A stretch of DNA of 64,000 nt from Natranaeroarchaeum aerophilus (GCF_023638055.1 NZ_JAKRVY010000004.1:124001-188000); one strand, 5' to 3'; shown: positions 30,526-39,958, numbered from the stretch's first letter. The notes: generated from the sequence alone by a model not told the origin. Numbers and translations: made by a program.

Positions 30526-31959
30526 TCAGTCACCCTCCGTGGGGCGGCCGATGAGCCGACCGTCGCTGATCGCATCGACGTCGTCGGCGACCATCCGGAA
30601 CGACTGATCGCGCCCTTCCGTCTCCGCGCGGGCGTCCAGCCGGTTGCGGTGGATCTCCTTGATTTCGTCGCTGACTGCCAGGTCGCCGAACTCGAAGATC
30701 CGGACGCGACCGTCGTCGTCCCGCGCCGGCAGCACCGCACCCTGCGCGCTGTCGCTCGGTGCGAACGGGACGTCCAGCGCGCCCGACTCGAAGGCGGTGA
30801 TAGTTCCCTGGGCCACGTCGCCATCGCCCGCGGCCTCGACCGCCTCGATCAGGTCGCGGGTCGCCGCCTCGATCAACTCGCGCTCGCGCTCGACGCCGTC
30901 GAGCCGGACGTCCTGCTCGATCATCATGTCGATCAACTGTCTGGTGGTGCGGAGTCCGGCGGCGTTTGCTTCCTTCGTCGGGACGCCCTGGAACTCCTGT
31001 GGGGACTTCGTGATGACCTTGTCGGGTCGCGCGATCGCCGCCGTCGCGCCGCCGAGCCCGATGACGCCGTTCGCCCGGGCCTCGTCGGGCGGGAACCCGC
31101 CCATCCACTCGTGGAACACCGTCGTCACCGTCACTTCGTCGGGCAAGTACTCCTCGCCGAGCGAGCGGAGCGACCGCAGGGCAGCGACGTCCTGGACGAG
31201 GTTGCCGACCTGTCCGTAGCCGAGTGTGAGCGAACGAACACCCTGCGTCGCCGCGAGCTGTCCCTCCAGCAGCATCACCGCGATGGCGATAGCGGGCGGG
31301 ACCAGCGTCCCGGTCAACGGCCCGAACGGTTCGCGGTTGATCCGGACGCCGCGCTCGGTGTACGCGCCCGCCAGTCGATCGACGAACTGCCAGTGCTCGA
31401 TGGTCTCGGCGAGGTCGTGCTCTTTGGTGTAGGGAATGTTGTACGAGATCGGCCCCCCCTCGAAGCTCTGGAACCCTCCAGCGAAGGTGATCGCGGCAAG
31501 CAATCGGGCGTCGGGGGTTCCGTGACGGACTTCGACCGGCGCGTCGATCGCCCGGATCAACTCTCGACACCCCTCGACGCCGTGGTTCACGGCCGGGAAC
31601 CCGTTGAGCGTGGCCTCCCCGGTCTCCCGTGCTTCCGCCAGCCCCTCCGCCGCCTTTTCGTACTCGTTGTCCCGGGTGTACGAATCGATCGTCGTCGGCA
31701 GCAGGTCCGCGCCGCCCGAGGCGTGGAGATGCTGCAACAGCTCGATCTGATCCTCCAGCAGCGGCACGCCCGCGCGAGGCTGTAACAGTGGTCTGTCCGC
31801 CGATTCGAGCACCGTCGCGAACGCCGATTCGGGCGGGAGCGACTCGTGAAACTCGATCGCCTCCTCGAACTCGATGGCGCTTCCGGTTGGCCAGTTCGTC
31901 CGGACGGACTCGTCGATGCGTCGCAACTCGTCGGATGGTATGAGCTCGTCCCGAAGCAT
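30526..31959 (-). CDS. glmE: Methylaspartate (glutamate) mutase, E subunit
   Basis: 477 residues, close to the usual ~480. It is the catalytic TIM-barrel subunit of coenzyme-B12-dependent glutamate mutase, which rearranges L-glutamate to 3-methylaspartate. Family segments include LQPRAGVPLLEDQ (about residue 57), NHGVEGCRELI, FEGGPISYNIPYTK (about 167) and LGYGQVGNLVQD. The start at 31959 is 4 bp after the glmS stop (GAGGC precedes). It needs GlmS as the B12-binding partner, encoded immediately upstream. Confidence 0.95.
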   Translation of the reverse strand: MLRDELIPSDELRRIDESVRTNWPTGSAIEFEEAIEFHESLPPESAFATVLESADRPLLQPRAGVPLLEDQIELLQHLHASGGADLLPTTIDSYTRDNEYEKAAEGLAEARETGEATLNGFPAVNHGVEGCRELIRAIDAPVEVRHGTPDARLLAAITFAGGFQSFEGGPISYNIPYTKEHDLAETIEHWQFVDRLAGAYTERGVRINREPFGPLTGTLVPPAIAIAVMLLEGQLAATQGVRSLTLGYGQVGNLVQDVAALRSLRSLGEEYLPDEVTVTTVFHEWMGGFPPDEARANGVIGLGGATAAIARPDKVITKSPQEFQGVPTKEANAAGLRTTRQLIDMMIEQDVRLDGVERERELIEAATRDLIEAVEAAGDGDVAQGTITAFESGALDVPFAPSDSAQGAVLPARDDDGRVRIFEFGDLAVSDEIKEIHRNRLDARAETEGRDQSFRMVADDVDAISDGRLIGRPTEGD

Positions 31960-31963
31960 CTTT

Positions 31964-32404
31964 TCAGCCTCTGACCGGGACGGTTTCTGGCTCCGTGGGC
32001 GCGATCTGGAGGTCGCGACGGAGGGCGGCGATAGCTTCCTCGGGATCGGTCTCCGAGTCGAAAACCCGGTCGAAGCCGAGCTCCCGGAACCGCCGTCGGG
32101 TCTGCTCGAAGTCGTCCTGGCCGACGGCGAGGTTCCCACCGATGTAGGTGAGGACGTCGAGGTCGGCCTCGGCGATTTTCTCGTGGAAGCCCTGACAGTC
32201 CTGCTCGGCATGACCGTACAGCGACGAGACCAGTACTGCGCTGGCATCCTCACGACGTGCAGCTTCGACGAACTCTGCCTGGGAGCTCTGGACGCCGAGG
32301 TTGACGACGTCGAACCCTGCCGCTTGCAACGCTTGCTCGAGGATCGTGATACCGACGACGTGGGCGTCGGATCCGATCACGCCGAGGATGACTGTCTTTG
32401 GCAT
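31964..32404 (-). CDS. glmS: Methylaspartate mutase, B12-binding S subunit
   Basis: 146 residues. The cobalamin-binding signature is GSDAHVVG (DxHxxG, His at residue 15), with the following SSLYGHAEQD and YIGGNLAVG loops. It carries adenosylcobalamin to GlmE. It is first in the operon glmS-glmE-mal-mch-mcl. A TATA-like ATTAAGTTTAAG lies about 30 bases upstream. The symbol glmS here means glutamate mutase, not glucosamine synthase. Confidence 0.95.
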   Translation of the reverse strand: MPKTVILGVIGSDAHVVGITILEQALQAAGFDVVNLGVQSSQAEFVEAARREDASAVLVSSLYGHAEQDCQGFHEKIAEADLDVLTYIGGNLAVGQDDFEQTRRRFRELGFDRVFDSETDPEEAIAALRRDLQIAPTEPETVPVRG

Positions 32405-32587
32405 GTCGGTATCGAAGCCGTTGACCGAGACGGACTTAAACTTAATGATCTTTCATGATATTACTCTCGAAGGAACCTTAAACAGATTTCATGTGAACAA
32501 ATACCTACCCAGTGTCGGCCCCGCATCGGCCACATTCTTAATGATTAATCCATAAAGTTTTTTGTCCCCCTCGCCGAGCGCCACAAC
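32405..32587. promoter_or_regulatory. Divergent control region of the methylaspartate cluster
   Basis: 183 bp between glmS and mct, AT-rich in an otherwise GC-rich region. CTTAATGAT occurs at 32441-32449 and 32537-32545 in the same orientation. The first overlaps the glmS TATA region and the second lies just upstream of CATAAAG, the likely mct TATA. A shared regulator for both arms is plausible. Confidence 0.5.
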
Positions 32588-33778
32588 ATGGGTGCGCTGG
32601 ACGATCTGTACGTTCTCGACCTCACACAGGTGCTCGCCGGGCCGTACTGTACGATGCTGCTCGCGGACATGGGCGCGGAGGTCGTAAAGGTCGAGCGGCC
32701 GGGCGGGGACCTGATCAGGTCGAACCCGCCGTTCTACGAGGACCCGGACGCGGAACCGTACGGCGGCTACTTCCAGAGTGTCAACCGCGGGAAGCGGAGC
32801 CTCGAACTCGACCTCGGTGGCAGGGACGACCGCGAAGCGTTCCTCTCGCTCGTCGAGAAAGCGGACGTCGTCGTCGAGAACTACCGCGCAGGGACGATGG
32901 AGAAGTTCGATCTCGGCTACGAACGGCTCCGCGAGCACAACCCCGAGCTCGTCTACAGCGCCATTCGGGGGTTCGGTGATCCTCGCACCGGCGAGACTGA
33001 TCGACAGGGACAGCCGTCCTTCGATCTGATCGCGCAGGCGCTCGGCGGCGTGATGGAGATCACCGGCGAGGCGGACGGACCACCGATGAAAGTCGGGCCG
33101 GGCGTCGGTGATCTCTTCACGGCCGCCCTCAACGCCGTCGCGATCCTCGCGGCGATCCACCACCGTGAGCGAACGGGTGAGGGGCAGTTCGTCGACACCG
33201 CGATGTACGACAGTATGATCAGCCTCTGTGAACGCACCGTCTACCAGTACTCGTACGGGGGCGACCCGCCGACGCGACAGGGCAACTCCCACCCGACACT
33301 GTTCCCCTACGACGCGTTCGAGGCTGCCGACGGGTACGTCGTCATCGCGGCGTTCGGGACGAACCACTGGCAGCAGCTCTGTGAGGCGATCGATCGGCCG
33401 GCGCTGGCCGAGGAGTACGACGACCGCGCCAGCCGGCTCGCCAATCGGGAGATGCTCCGGGAAGCGATCGCCACATGGACCCGGTCGCGTGACACCGAAA
33501 CCATCCTCGCGGCGCTTTCGGGCATCCCGGTCGCGCCGGTCCAGGACGTCGCAGACGTCTTCGCCGACGACCACGTCGACGCCCGTGAGATGCTGGTCGA
33601 CGTCGACCAGCCCGGTTCCGGCTCGTCGGTGACCGTCGCCGGCAACCCGATCAAGATGACGCGGACGCCGACCGATCCGGGTCGACGCGCACCCCTGCTC
33701 GACGAGGACCGTGCGGAACTCCTCGGCGGACGGGAGCGAACGACGACCGGACGACCGACACCGGGCGACGACGAGTAA
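32588..33778 (+). CDS. mct: Succinyl-CoA:mesaconate CoA-transferase
   Basis: 396 residues, class III CoA-transferase (CaiB/BaiF). The N terminus VLDLTQVLAGPYCTMLLADMG is the family hallmark. The catalytic Asp is Asp146 in QPSFDLIAQALGG, and GVGDLFTAALNAVAIL follows. In the methylaspartate cycle it activates mesaconate to mesaconyl-CoA using succinyl-CoA. Divergent transcription from the glmS operon completes the set of cycle-specific enzymes. Other class III substrates are possible, but the location makes mesaconate much the most likely. Confidence 0.9.
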   Translation: MGALDDLYVLDLTQVLAGPYCTMLLADMGAEVVKVERPGGDLIRSNPPFYEDPDAEPYGGYFQSVNRGKRSLELDLGGRDDREAFLSLVEKADVVVENYRAGTMEKFDLGYERLREHNPELVYSAIRGFGDPRTGETDRQGQPSFDLIAQALGGVMEITGEADGPPMKVGPGVGDLFTAALNAVAILAAIHHRERTGEGQFVDTAMYDSMISLCERTVYQYSYGGDPPTRQGNSHPTLFPYDAFEAADGYVVIAAFGTNHWQQLCEAIDRPALAEEYDDRASRLANREMLREAIATWTRSRDTETILAALSGIPVAPVQDVADVFADDHVDAREMLVDVDQPGSGSSVTVAGNPIKMTRTPTDPGRRAPLLDEDRAELLGGRERTTTGRPTPGDDE

Positions 33779-33863
33779 GGTTCTCTCCGGCAAAGGGTTC
33801 AAGTGCTCGTCACGAGAGATACGGAGTGATGCTACACGTGAGGCTTCGGGGAGGGGATCGCGG

Positions 33864-35570
33864 GTGAGCGAGCGCGAACGGATCAGGATCGGCGAACTGA
33901 GCGCGCCCGCGGGAGACGCCGAGGCCGGCGAACCGGTACGGCTTCCGGTCGTCGACGTGCTGACGGGCCGTGGATTCGTCACCGGCAAAAGCGGCTCCGG
34001 GAAGTCAAACACAGCAAGCGTCGTCATCGAGGAACTACTCGACGCCGGCTATCCGGTGCTGATCGTCGACACCGATGGCGAGTACTACGGCCTGAAAGAG
34101 GAGTACGAACTCCTCCACGCCGGCGCCGACGAGGAGTGTGACATCCAGATCGGCCCCGCTCACGCCGAGCGCATCGCCACGCTCGCGCTCGAAGAGAACG
34201 TGCCGATCATCCTCGACGTCTCGGGCTATCTCGACGAGGACGTTGCCGACGAACTCCTGCGTGAAACCGCCCGGCACCTGTTCACCAAGGAAAAGAAGCT
34301 CAAGAAGCCGTTCTTGCTCGTCGTCGAGGAGGTCCACGAGTATCTCCCACAGAAAGGCGGCGGTGGCGAGACCGGCAAGATGCTGATCAAGATCGGCAAG
34401 CGCGGGCGAAAACACGGGCTGGGGATCATGGGAATTAGCCAGCGACCCGCAGACGTCAAAAAGGACTTCATCACGCAGGCGAACTGGCTCGTCTGGCACC
34501 GGCTCACCTGGGACAACGACACCAAGGTCGTCGGACGGGTGGTCGACAGCGAGTACCAGGAGGCGGTCGCAGACCTGGGCGACGGCGAGGCGTTCGTCCA
34601 GACCGACTGGACCGAGGTCGACGTCCGGCGGATCCAGTTCCGTCGGAAACGGACCTTCGATGCGGGCGCGACGCCCGGCCTCGACGATTTCGAGCGGCCG
34701 GAGTTGAAGTCGGTCAGCGACTCGCTGATGGACGATCTGGCGGAACTGACCGAGGAGGAGGAACAGCGCTCCAGCGAACTGGCCGACATGCAACAGGAGC
34801 TGGACAAAAAGCGGGCGAAGATCGACCAGCTCGAATCCGAACTGGACAAGGCCCGGGACGTCTCGAACGCAGCCAGACAGCTGGCAAACGCCTTCTCCCG
34901 TGGCGATGCCACAATGACCGCGGAGGACGTCGAAGCCAGACTCGCCGCCAAGGACGATCGGATCGAGGAGCTGGAAAGACAGGTCGAGTCCCTGCAGAGT
35001 GAACTGGATGAGGCTCACGAGCATATTGCCGAAGTGGAAGCCGAGAACCAGCGACTGCGGGAGTCGACTGCGACGATCGATTTCGACACCGACGATTCCT
35101 CGGTCGTCCAGACGTCATTTGCCGATTCCGACGAGGGAGACCAGCCAGAACCGATCGGAGAAGACGCTGACGAATCGACAGCCACCGAATCGCCCCAGCC
35201 CCACGATGGGATGCCCGAGGCGGACCACTCACGGGACCCGCAGGAAACGGTCGACCGACTGCATCGCGAGCCGATCGTCTCGGAAATCGAGGCTGCGGCG
35301 ACGCGAGTACCGGTCGATTCCGGTGACTGCTGGCGGATCGTCGAAACGATCGCCACCGACGGGCCGCTGGCTATTGCAGAGATCGAATCGCGGATGGACG
35401 TGCCGGTCCAGTACGTCTGGACGTTTCTCTCTACGCTTCGAGAGCAACCGTTCCTCACCCGCGACGGGGACGGAGCCTACCGTCTGGAACACGATGTTAT
35501 CGAACGGGAGATCGAAGCTACCGCCGAACAAGAGGGTCTGGACGAGCTACTGCGGCGATTCGAGAACTAG
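33864..35570 (+). CDS. HerA-like ATPase with coiled coil and winged helix
   Basis: 568 residues from a GTG start at 33864 (VSERERIRIGE), preceded by GGGGAGGGG. The HerA/DUF87 FtsK-like ATPase has Walker A TGKSGSGKSNTAS (about residues 41-53) and Walker B FLLVVEEVHEYLPQ (about 151-164), with GIMGISQRPADV as sensor segment. A coiled coil spans about residues 290-405, then an acidic disordered linker and a C-terminal winged helix (about 495-545). HerA proteins are DNA translocases often working with NurA. No nurA is adjacent, so this may be a stand-alone chromosome-handling motor. It converges with the TbsP-like gene (4-bp overlap). Confidence 0.8.
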   Translation: MSERERIRIGELSAPAGDAEAGEPVRLPVVDVLTGRGFVTGKSGSGKSNTASVVIEELLDAGYPVLIVDTDGEYYGLKEEYELLHAGADEECDIQIGPAHAERIATLALEENVPIILDVSGYLDEDVADELLRETARHLFTKEKKLKKPFLLVVEEVHEYLPQKGGGGETGKMLIKIGKRGRKHGLGIMGISQRPADVKKDFITQANWLVWHRLTWDNDTKVVGRVVDSEYQEAVADLGDGEAFVQTDWTEVDVRRIQFRRKRTFDAGATPGLDDFERPELKSVSDSLMDDLAELTEEEEQRSSELADMQQELDKKRAKIDQLESELDKARDVSNAARQLANAFSRGDATMTAEDVEARLAAKDDRIEELERQVESLQSELDEAHEHIAEVEAENQRLRESTATIDFDTDDSSVVQTSFADSDEGDQPEPIGEDADESTATESPQPHDGMPEADHSRDPQETVDRLHREPIVSEIEAAATRVPVDSGDCWRIVETIATDGPLAIAEIESRMDVPVQYVWTFLSTLREQPFLTRDGDGAYRLEHDVIEREIEATAEQEGLDELLRRFEN

Positions 35571-36373
35571 GTTAGCATCGACTGCGCGGCCGTCGCGATC
35601 TGGTCGCTCTCCGCGGCTTGCAGTCGTTCGTCGGCAAGCGTAAGCCGGAGACGTGGCCGACCGACCTCGATAGGGACTTTCTCGGTTTCGATCAGGCCTT
35701 TCTCTTCGAGTCGCGTCTTCGTGCGCGAGAACGTCGCTTTGCTGGCGACGCCAGTGTCCTCGCCCCACTTGCTGATGTCGTACAGCAACGCTTCGTTCTT
35801 CGCAGCGACGAGCAGACTCACCGTCACCTCGTCGAGACTGTCGTCCCCTCGTGCGGTTTCAAGCGAACCGAGCATGGCCCGGAAATCGCCTTCGGCGTCG
35901 TCGCCCAGGCTCTCGGCGAGCCCGTCGTTGACCTCGGATAGTGGCGGCGTCCGCAGCGAGTACTCCGCTGCCTCGGCCCACCGGTCGCGGTACTCCGTCC
36001 GGACGTCCCCGACGAAGCTCTCGTCCTCGGAGACGAGTCCGTTCATCGACGAGGCAGTCGTCACGAGCGTCATCACGCTTGATGAACCAACGAGCATCGG
36101 GTTGGTCTCGAGCGCGTCGCTCGTCCGGAGGGAGAGTCGGTCGCTTGCGATCAGGTCGGCCGCGTTACTCGCGACGATGAAGTCGTCCATAACTCCTTTC
36201 ACCGTCGCCGGATCGGCCAACACGTCCACACGAACGTCGTGGTCAGCCAACACGTCGATGAGATCCGTGAGCGTTTCCTCGGACGGGCTCACGAGCATAA
36301 GCTCGTCGTCGACGCCGGTAATCGCCTGCGCCAGCAAATCTTCTCGGCTTTGGTCGAGTAAATTATCAGTCAT
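35567..36373 (-). CDS. TbsP-like transcriptional regulator (DUF5821)
   Basis: 268 residues from the ATG at 36373; a GTG directly precedes it. The N-terminal two thirds (LLDQSREDLLAQAI, LMLVSPSEETLTDLIDVLADHDV, VASNAADLIASDRLSLR) form the haloarchaeal DUF5821 effector-like domain. The C terminus carries a winged HTH (GVASKATFSRTKTRLEEKGLIETE, about residues 210-235). Haloferax TbsP represses a gluconeogenic gapdh together with TrmB. The same role here would fit acetate growth through the methylaspartate cycle, but is inferred. Confidence 0.65.
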   Translation of the reverse strand: MTDNLLDQSREDLLAQAITGVDDELMLVSPSEETLTDLIDVLADHDVRVDVLADPATVKGVMDDFIVASNAADLIASDRLSLRTSDALETNPMLVGSSSVMTLVTTASSMNGLVSEDESFVGDVRTEYRDRWAEAAEYSLRTPPLSEVNDGLAESLGDDAEGDFRAMLGSLETARGDDSLDEVTVSLLVAAKNEALLYDISKWGEDTGVASKATFSRTKTRLEEKGLIETEKVPIEVGRPRLRLTLADERLQAAESDQIATAAQSMLT

Positions 36374-36554
36374 CACAGTAATCTATTGTTCGGAACCATA
36401 CTTAATTTTACCGCCTAATATCCTTGCCCCATCCGAATTCGTCACCTAATCGGAGTATCTGTAGTGTTTCGAGATAGCAGTTGACCCACGAAATCATCTA
36501 TTTATATACAATCGGCAAGTAGACATATATACTTGGTAACTGTATGTATACGTA

Positions 36555-38051
36555 ATGAGTAACGACAGAGGTGTCGCCCACGTTCTCGGCGTGATCCTGC
36601 TGGCCGGGTTCACGATCACGGTCGCAGCCACGGTTGCGGTCGCCGGGGCGGCGATGTTTAGTGATAGTCAGAGCCAGATCGAGACGTCGCAGGTGGAGTC
36701 GTCGTTTTCGAGTCTGGCTGCTGACGCGAGCGAGCTGGAGGACAACGAATCAGTTTCGTTCGATCTCGGGACGGCTGACGGGCAGTTAGAAGTGAGAGAA
36801 AACACCGGCAACCTGACGATATATCACGACAGTGATGTAATAAGACCGGTTTACGGGAACCCAGAGGAAGGTATTGCCCCCGAAGATCTAGAACGGGAAA
36901 ATATAGAGCCAATCTCGGTTAATTCGCTGGTCTATACCGGCGAAAACGGTGATACCGTCGCATATCAGGCTGGTGGCGTCTTCCAGCAGCGCGGCTCCGG
37001 TAGCTCTCTTGTCTCCGCGCCCGATTTCTACTACCGTGACAACGCGCTCTCGTTCCCAATTCAGAAAGTTGATGGCGATATCAGTAGTAGTGGGACTCTC
37101 AGCGGAGAGCTCGAACTCCAGCATGAGGCTCGGCATTACCCAGTACACGACAATGACGACAAGTCGAATCCACTGAGTGGTGGGACCGTGTACGTGGAGA
37201 TGGAAAGCGAGTACTGCCAGGCATGGGAGGACTACTTTGACTCCCAGACGCGCGGATCGATCTCAGAGGGGTGTGCTGACGATAAGGATGATAATGATGA
37301 CTTCGATACGGTCGAAGGGCAAGTTCAGGTCGAACTGAGCGTTCCGTTCTCACTGGAAGCGGGAACATTCAGTGAGGGAGTAATAGCTGGGAATATTACC
37401 AACGAAAACCAAGCCAATTTTGATTATGAAGAGGGCGAGTTTGAGGGTCCATCATCTGATTCACTAATCGATACTATGGAGTCTGAATGCGAGAATATCG
37501 AAGAAAACCTGAATGAAGACCTTGAGGAAAGTGGACTCCACTGCTTTGAGAATATTGTCGGATCTCACGAATTTAAGACTGATGAAGCAGATGGGGACAT
37601 CGAAGTTTACGTCAATGGGACTGTTACCCCAGGTGACGGGGGGCTACCTGTGTCTGGCGATTCGGGTAATGTAACATTCTATATTCAGGATGGTCTGGAC
37701 TTGACTGGTGATATCAAGAACGGCGATGTAGTCGGCAATGAAGATTCCCCCGAACAGACAAGAATATTTATTTCTTCCTCTGGGTACGTCTTCAGTGATG
37801 GTGGAAATATCAGAGGTGGGGTAAGTGCACTCGTGTATGCACCAGATTCTGATGGATATATCCAATCCTCTGGAAATAGTAAATTCAACGGATCAATAAT
37901 AGTCGACGATCTTGAAGTACAAAGTAATATGCATGAAGATGATGTCACACTATCAGAGGATGCACCAGAGGTTTCACTAGATTATGAAGGCGCTGGACCC
38001 GAGTTCTACTACCTTCACGTCACCGAACGAACCATAACGGCCTCTGACTGA
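36555..38051 (+). CDS. Pilin-like secreted surface protein (DUF7289-type), AT-rich
   Basis: 498 residues. The N terminus RGVAHVLGVILLAGFTITVAATVAVAGAAMF is a class III (type IV pilin-like) signal and membrane helix, with cleavage expected near residue 5-7 by a prepilin peptidase. The rest is acidic and beta-rich, with an Asp-rich stretch DDKDDNDD near 238 and NGSIIVDD near the end. A strong TATA (CATATATAC) lies about 25-35 bases upstream. From about 36.8 kb the gene is markedly more AT-rich than its neighbours, suggesting transfer. Probable component of a pseudopilus or cell-surface structure; function unknown. Confidence 0.7.
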   Translation: MSNDRGVAHVLGVILLAGFTITVAATVAVAGAAMFSDSQSQIETSQVESSFSSLAADASELEDNESVSFDLGTADGQLEVRENTGNLTIYHDSDVIRPVYGNPEEGIAPEDLERENIEPISVNSLVYTGENGDTVAYQAGGVFQQRGSGSSLVSAPDFYYRDNALSFPIQKVDGDISSSGTLSGELELQHEARHYPVHDNDDKSNPLSGGTVYVEMESEYCQAWEDYFDSQTRGSISEGCADDKDDNDDFDTVEGQVQVELSVPFSLEAGTFSEGVIAGNITNENQANFDYEEGEFEGPSSDSLIDTMESECENIEENLNEDLEESGLHCFENIVGSHEFKTDEADGDIEVYVNGTVTPGDGGLPVSGDSGNVTFYIQDGLDLTGDIKNGDVVGNEDSPEQTRIFISSSGYVFSDGGNIRGGVSALVYAPDSDGYIQSSGNSKFNGSIIVDDLEVQSNMHEDDVTLSEDAPEVSLDYEGAGPEFYYLHVTERTITASD

Positions 38052-38088
38052 TAGGAACGTTTTTGCCCGGCCCGCCCACACAACCGAT

Positions 38089-38409
38089 ATGGACTGGCCC
38101 CACGATCCCGACGGCGACGAGGGCAGCGAAGGGATGCGCAAGTACGGAATGGCGATCATCGCCAAGAAGGTCGACGAAGAAGGAGACTTCCCGCTTTCTG
38201 CCGCGGAGTTTGTCGACGAGCACGGCGACGAGCCGATCCGGATCAACCACCAGCGAGTGGTCAGCATGGCGGAGATCTTCGAGTACGTCGAGGCCGAGGA
38301 GTTCGATGATATCGTCGATATGCACCGCAAGGTCGGCGACGCGATGCGTCGTGGGGACTTCTGGGACTACCATCCGGTCGGTGCCGATCCCGAGATCAAA
38401 CACGCCTGA
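38089..38409 (+). CDS. DUF5785-type haloarchaeal protein
   Basis: 106 residues beginning MDWPHDPDGDEGSEGMRKYGMAII, a very conserved haloarchaeal opening. It is acidic, with no membrane segment or known catalytic motif. It lies 37 bp after the pilin-like gene and 52 bp before GTP cyclohydrolase III, but its base composition returns to the genome norm. Function unknown. Confidence 0.75.
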   Translation: MDWPHDPDGDEGSEGMRKYGMAIIAKKVDEEGDFPLSAAEFVDEHGDEPIRINHQRVVSMAEIFEYVEAEEFDDIVDMHRKVGDAMRRGDFWDYHPVGADPEIKHA

Positions 38410-38461
38410 GCCGCGGTGATTCAGGGTACTTATGAGGTAGTCATCCCAAGGAGTGGCTACT

Positions 38462-39223
38462 GTGACGAACACGCAGGTCACCCTCGTTCAGATCGACAAC
38501 TACGGCCCGTGGACCGTGACGCCGGAACCCCGTCGGGAGGTCGACCTCCAGACCCTGCAGTCGAGACTGTACGCCGACCTCTCGCAGCTGGTCGGCGATC
38601 GGGGGGGCTACGTCTTTTTCACCCGCTTTGATAACATGATCGCGGTGACGAACGGCCTCGATATGGACGATCACGCCGTGATTCAGGAGTCGGTCGGAAA
38701 CCGCTATCCGGTGAGTATCAGCCTGTCGGTGGCGACCGGCCAGTCCCCCGCGGCGGCGCTGTCCGACGCCACGGAGCGATTGCAGGCGGCCGGGAGCGCA
38801 CAGGACAAGAGCCGTCGAGAAATCCTCGAAGGACGGGCTATCGAGTCCGACTACCGGACCGATGAGGACGTCCAGATCGCCCACTTCGACGTGATCGACG
38901 CGACCGGCGAGTACACGGATCAGTTGAACGCCTTCGATAGCTTCATCGAGATCGAACAGGGCTATGCGGCACTGATGAAGTATATGCGCCAGGAAAACGA
39001 TGCGCTGTCATTCTTCGTCGGCGGCGACAATATCATCGCAACCTGTCCGGATCTGAGCGCCGACGAGTACGAGGCGGCGATCGATCACGTCACGGCGGTT
39101 GCAGACGTTGACCTGCGAGTTGGCGTCGGTATCGGTAGGAACGCTCACAACGCGGGGATGGATGCCAAGCACGCGCTAGAGCACGCCCGGGCCGACGACA
39201 CGAAAGTCGAATTTCTCCGGTGA
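38462..39223 (+). CDS. gch3: GTP cyclohydrolase III
   Basis: 253 residues from the GTG at 38462 (MTNTQVTLVQIDNYGPW), the usual start of the family. GGAG lies 8 bases before it and TTATGAG about 30 bases before it. Two tandem ferredoxin-like halves resemble GGDEF cyclases; FFTRFDNMIAVTNG and FFVGGDNIIATCP are the paired nucleotide-site loops. The enzyme converts GTP to FAPy (2-amino-5-formylamino-6-ribosylamino-pyrimidinone 5'-phosphate), the first step of archaeal riboflavin and F420 (deazaflavin) synthesis. Full length, no anomalies. Confidence 0.92.
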   Translation: MTNTQVTLVQIDNYGPWTVTPEPRREVDLQTLQSRLYADLSQLVGDRGGYVFFTRFDNMIAVTNGLDMDDHAVIQESVGNRYPVSISLSVATGQSPAAALSDATERLQAAGSAQDKSRREILEGRAIESDYRTDEDVQIAHFDVIDATGEYTDQLNAFDSFIEIEQGYAALMKYMRQENDALSFFVGGDNIIATCPDLSADEYEAAIDHVTAVADVDLRVGVGIGRNAHNAGMDAKHALEHARADDTKVEFLR

Positions 39224-39299
39224 GGAGCCGTTTTTTCGGCCTATAATCTACCGCTGGAGCGAATATAAAATTGGTGGGGGTAGCTTTTAGACATCTCCT

Positions 39300-39890
39300 A
39301 TGCTATCAGTTCACATGCAAAGCGATCTAACCGTACGCGAAATCATGTCGCGTGACTTCGTCGGCGTGAGCGAATCCGACGACATCACCGATGTCGCGCA
39401 CGTACTGCGTGAGGAGGAAGCCTCTACGGCGGCGGTCGTCCGAGGGAGCGAACCGGTCGGAATCATCAGTGCCTTCGACTTGCTCCCGCTCGTCCCCGAG
39501 CAGGAGTCGGATTCGACGGCTGGGGAGCTCATGCGCGATCCGGAAGCCGAACTGTCCCCGAACGCACCCCTTGTGGAGGCGCTCGACTGGATGTCTACAC
39601 AGGGAACCGGGCGGTTACTCGTTGTCGAGGGCGAGGAACTCGTCGGTGTTGTGACTGCGGATGACCTGTTGACCGCCACTGCATCGTTGCTGGAGAACGG
39701 TGCCGATCCGCGAGAGAGTCCCGAAGCGGTCGGATCGACAAGCGCCGGGGCGGTTGCCGACAGGACCGTTTCGCCGGGGCCGGATTCGGAGTACTCGACA
39801 CAGAGCGTCTGTGAGAGCTGTGGGACGTTGACCCAGCAGCTCCAGAACTTCAACGGACAGATGCTGTGTGCGGACTGCCGTGACGTGTGA
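39300..39890 (+). CDS. CBS-domain protein with C-terminal zinc ribbon
   Basis: 196 residues. A tandem CBS pair spans about residues 10-130: REIMSRDFVGVSESDDI, then GELMRDPEAELSPNAPLVEAL, with LLVVEGEELVGVVTADDLL. A low-complexity linker leads to a zinc ribbon CESCGTL...CADCRDV at the end. TATAAA at 39265-39270 fits a start at 39300; MQSDLTV at 39315 is an alternative. CBS pairs bind adenine nucleotides, so this is likely an energy- or ligand-sensing protein, with the ribbon binding partner or nucleic acid. Confidence 0.85.
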   Translation: MLSVHMQSDLTVREIMSRDFVGVSESDDITDVAHVLREEEASTAAVVRGSEPVGIISAFDLLPLVPEQESDSTAGELMRDPEAELSPNAPLVEALDWMSTQGTGRLLVVEGEELVGVVTADDLLTATASLLENGADPRESPEAVGSTSAGAVADRTVSPGPDSEYSTQSVCESCGTLTQQLQNFNGQMLCADCRDV

Positions 39891-39958
39891 TACCAACCCC
39901 TCCTCTCTCGACTGGACAACGAAAACCACTCAAAGGGGCATCCCCTATCGTCGTTTGC

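Noticed and set aside
33711-33863. Longer N terminus for the HerA-like ATPase
   Set aside because: The upstream codons overlap mct in another frame and lack family similarity; the GTG at 33864 follows a purine-rich ribosome-binding-like sequence.
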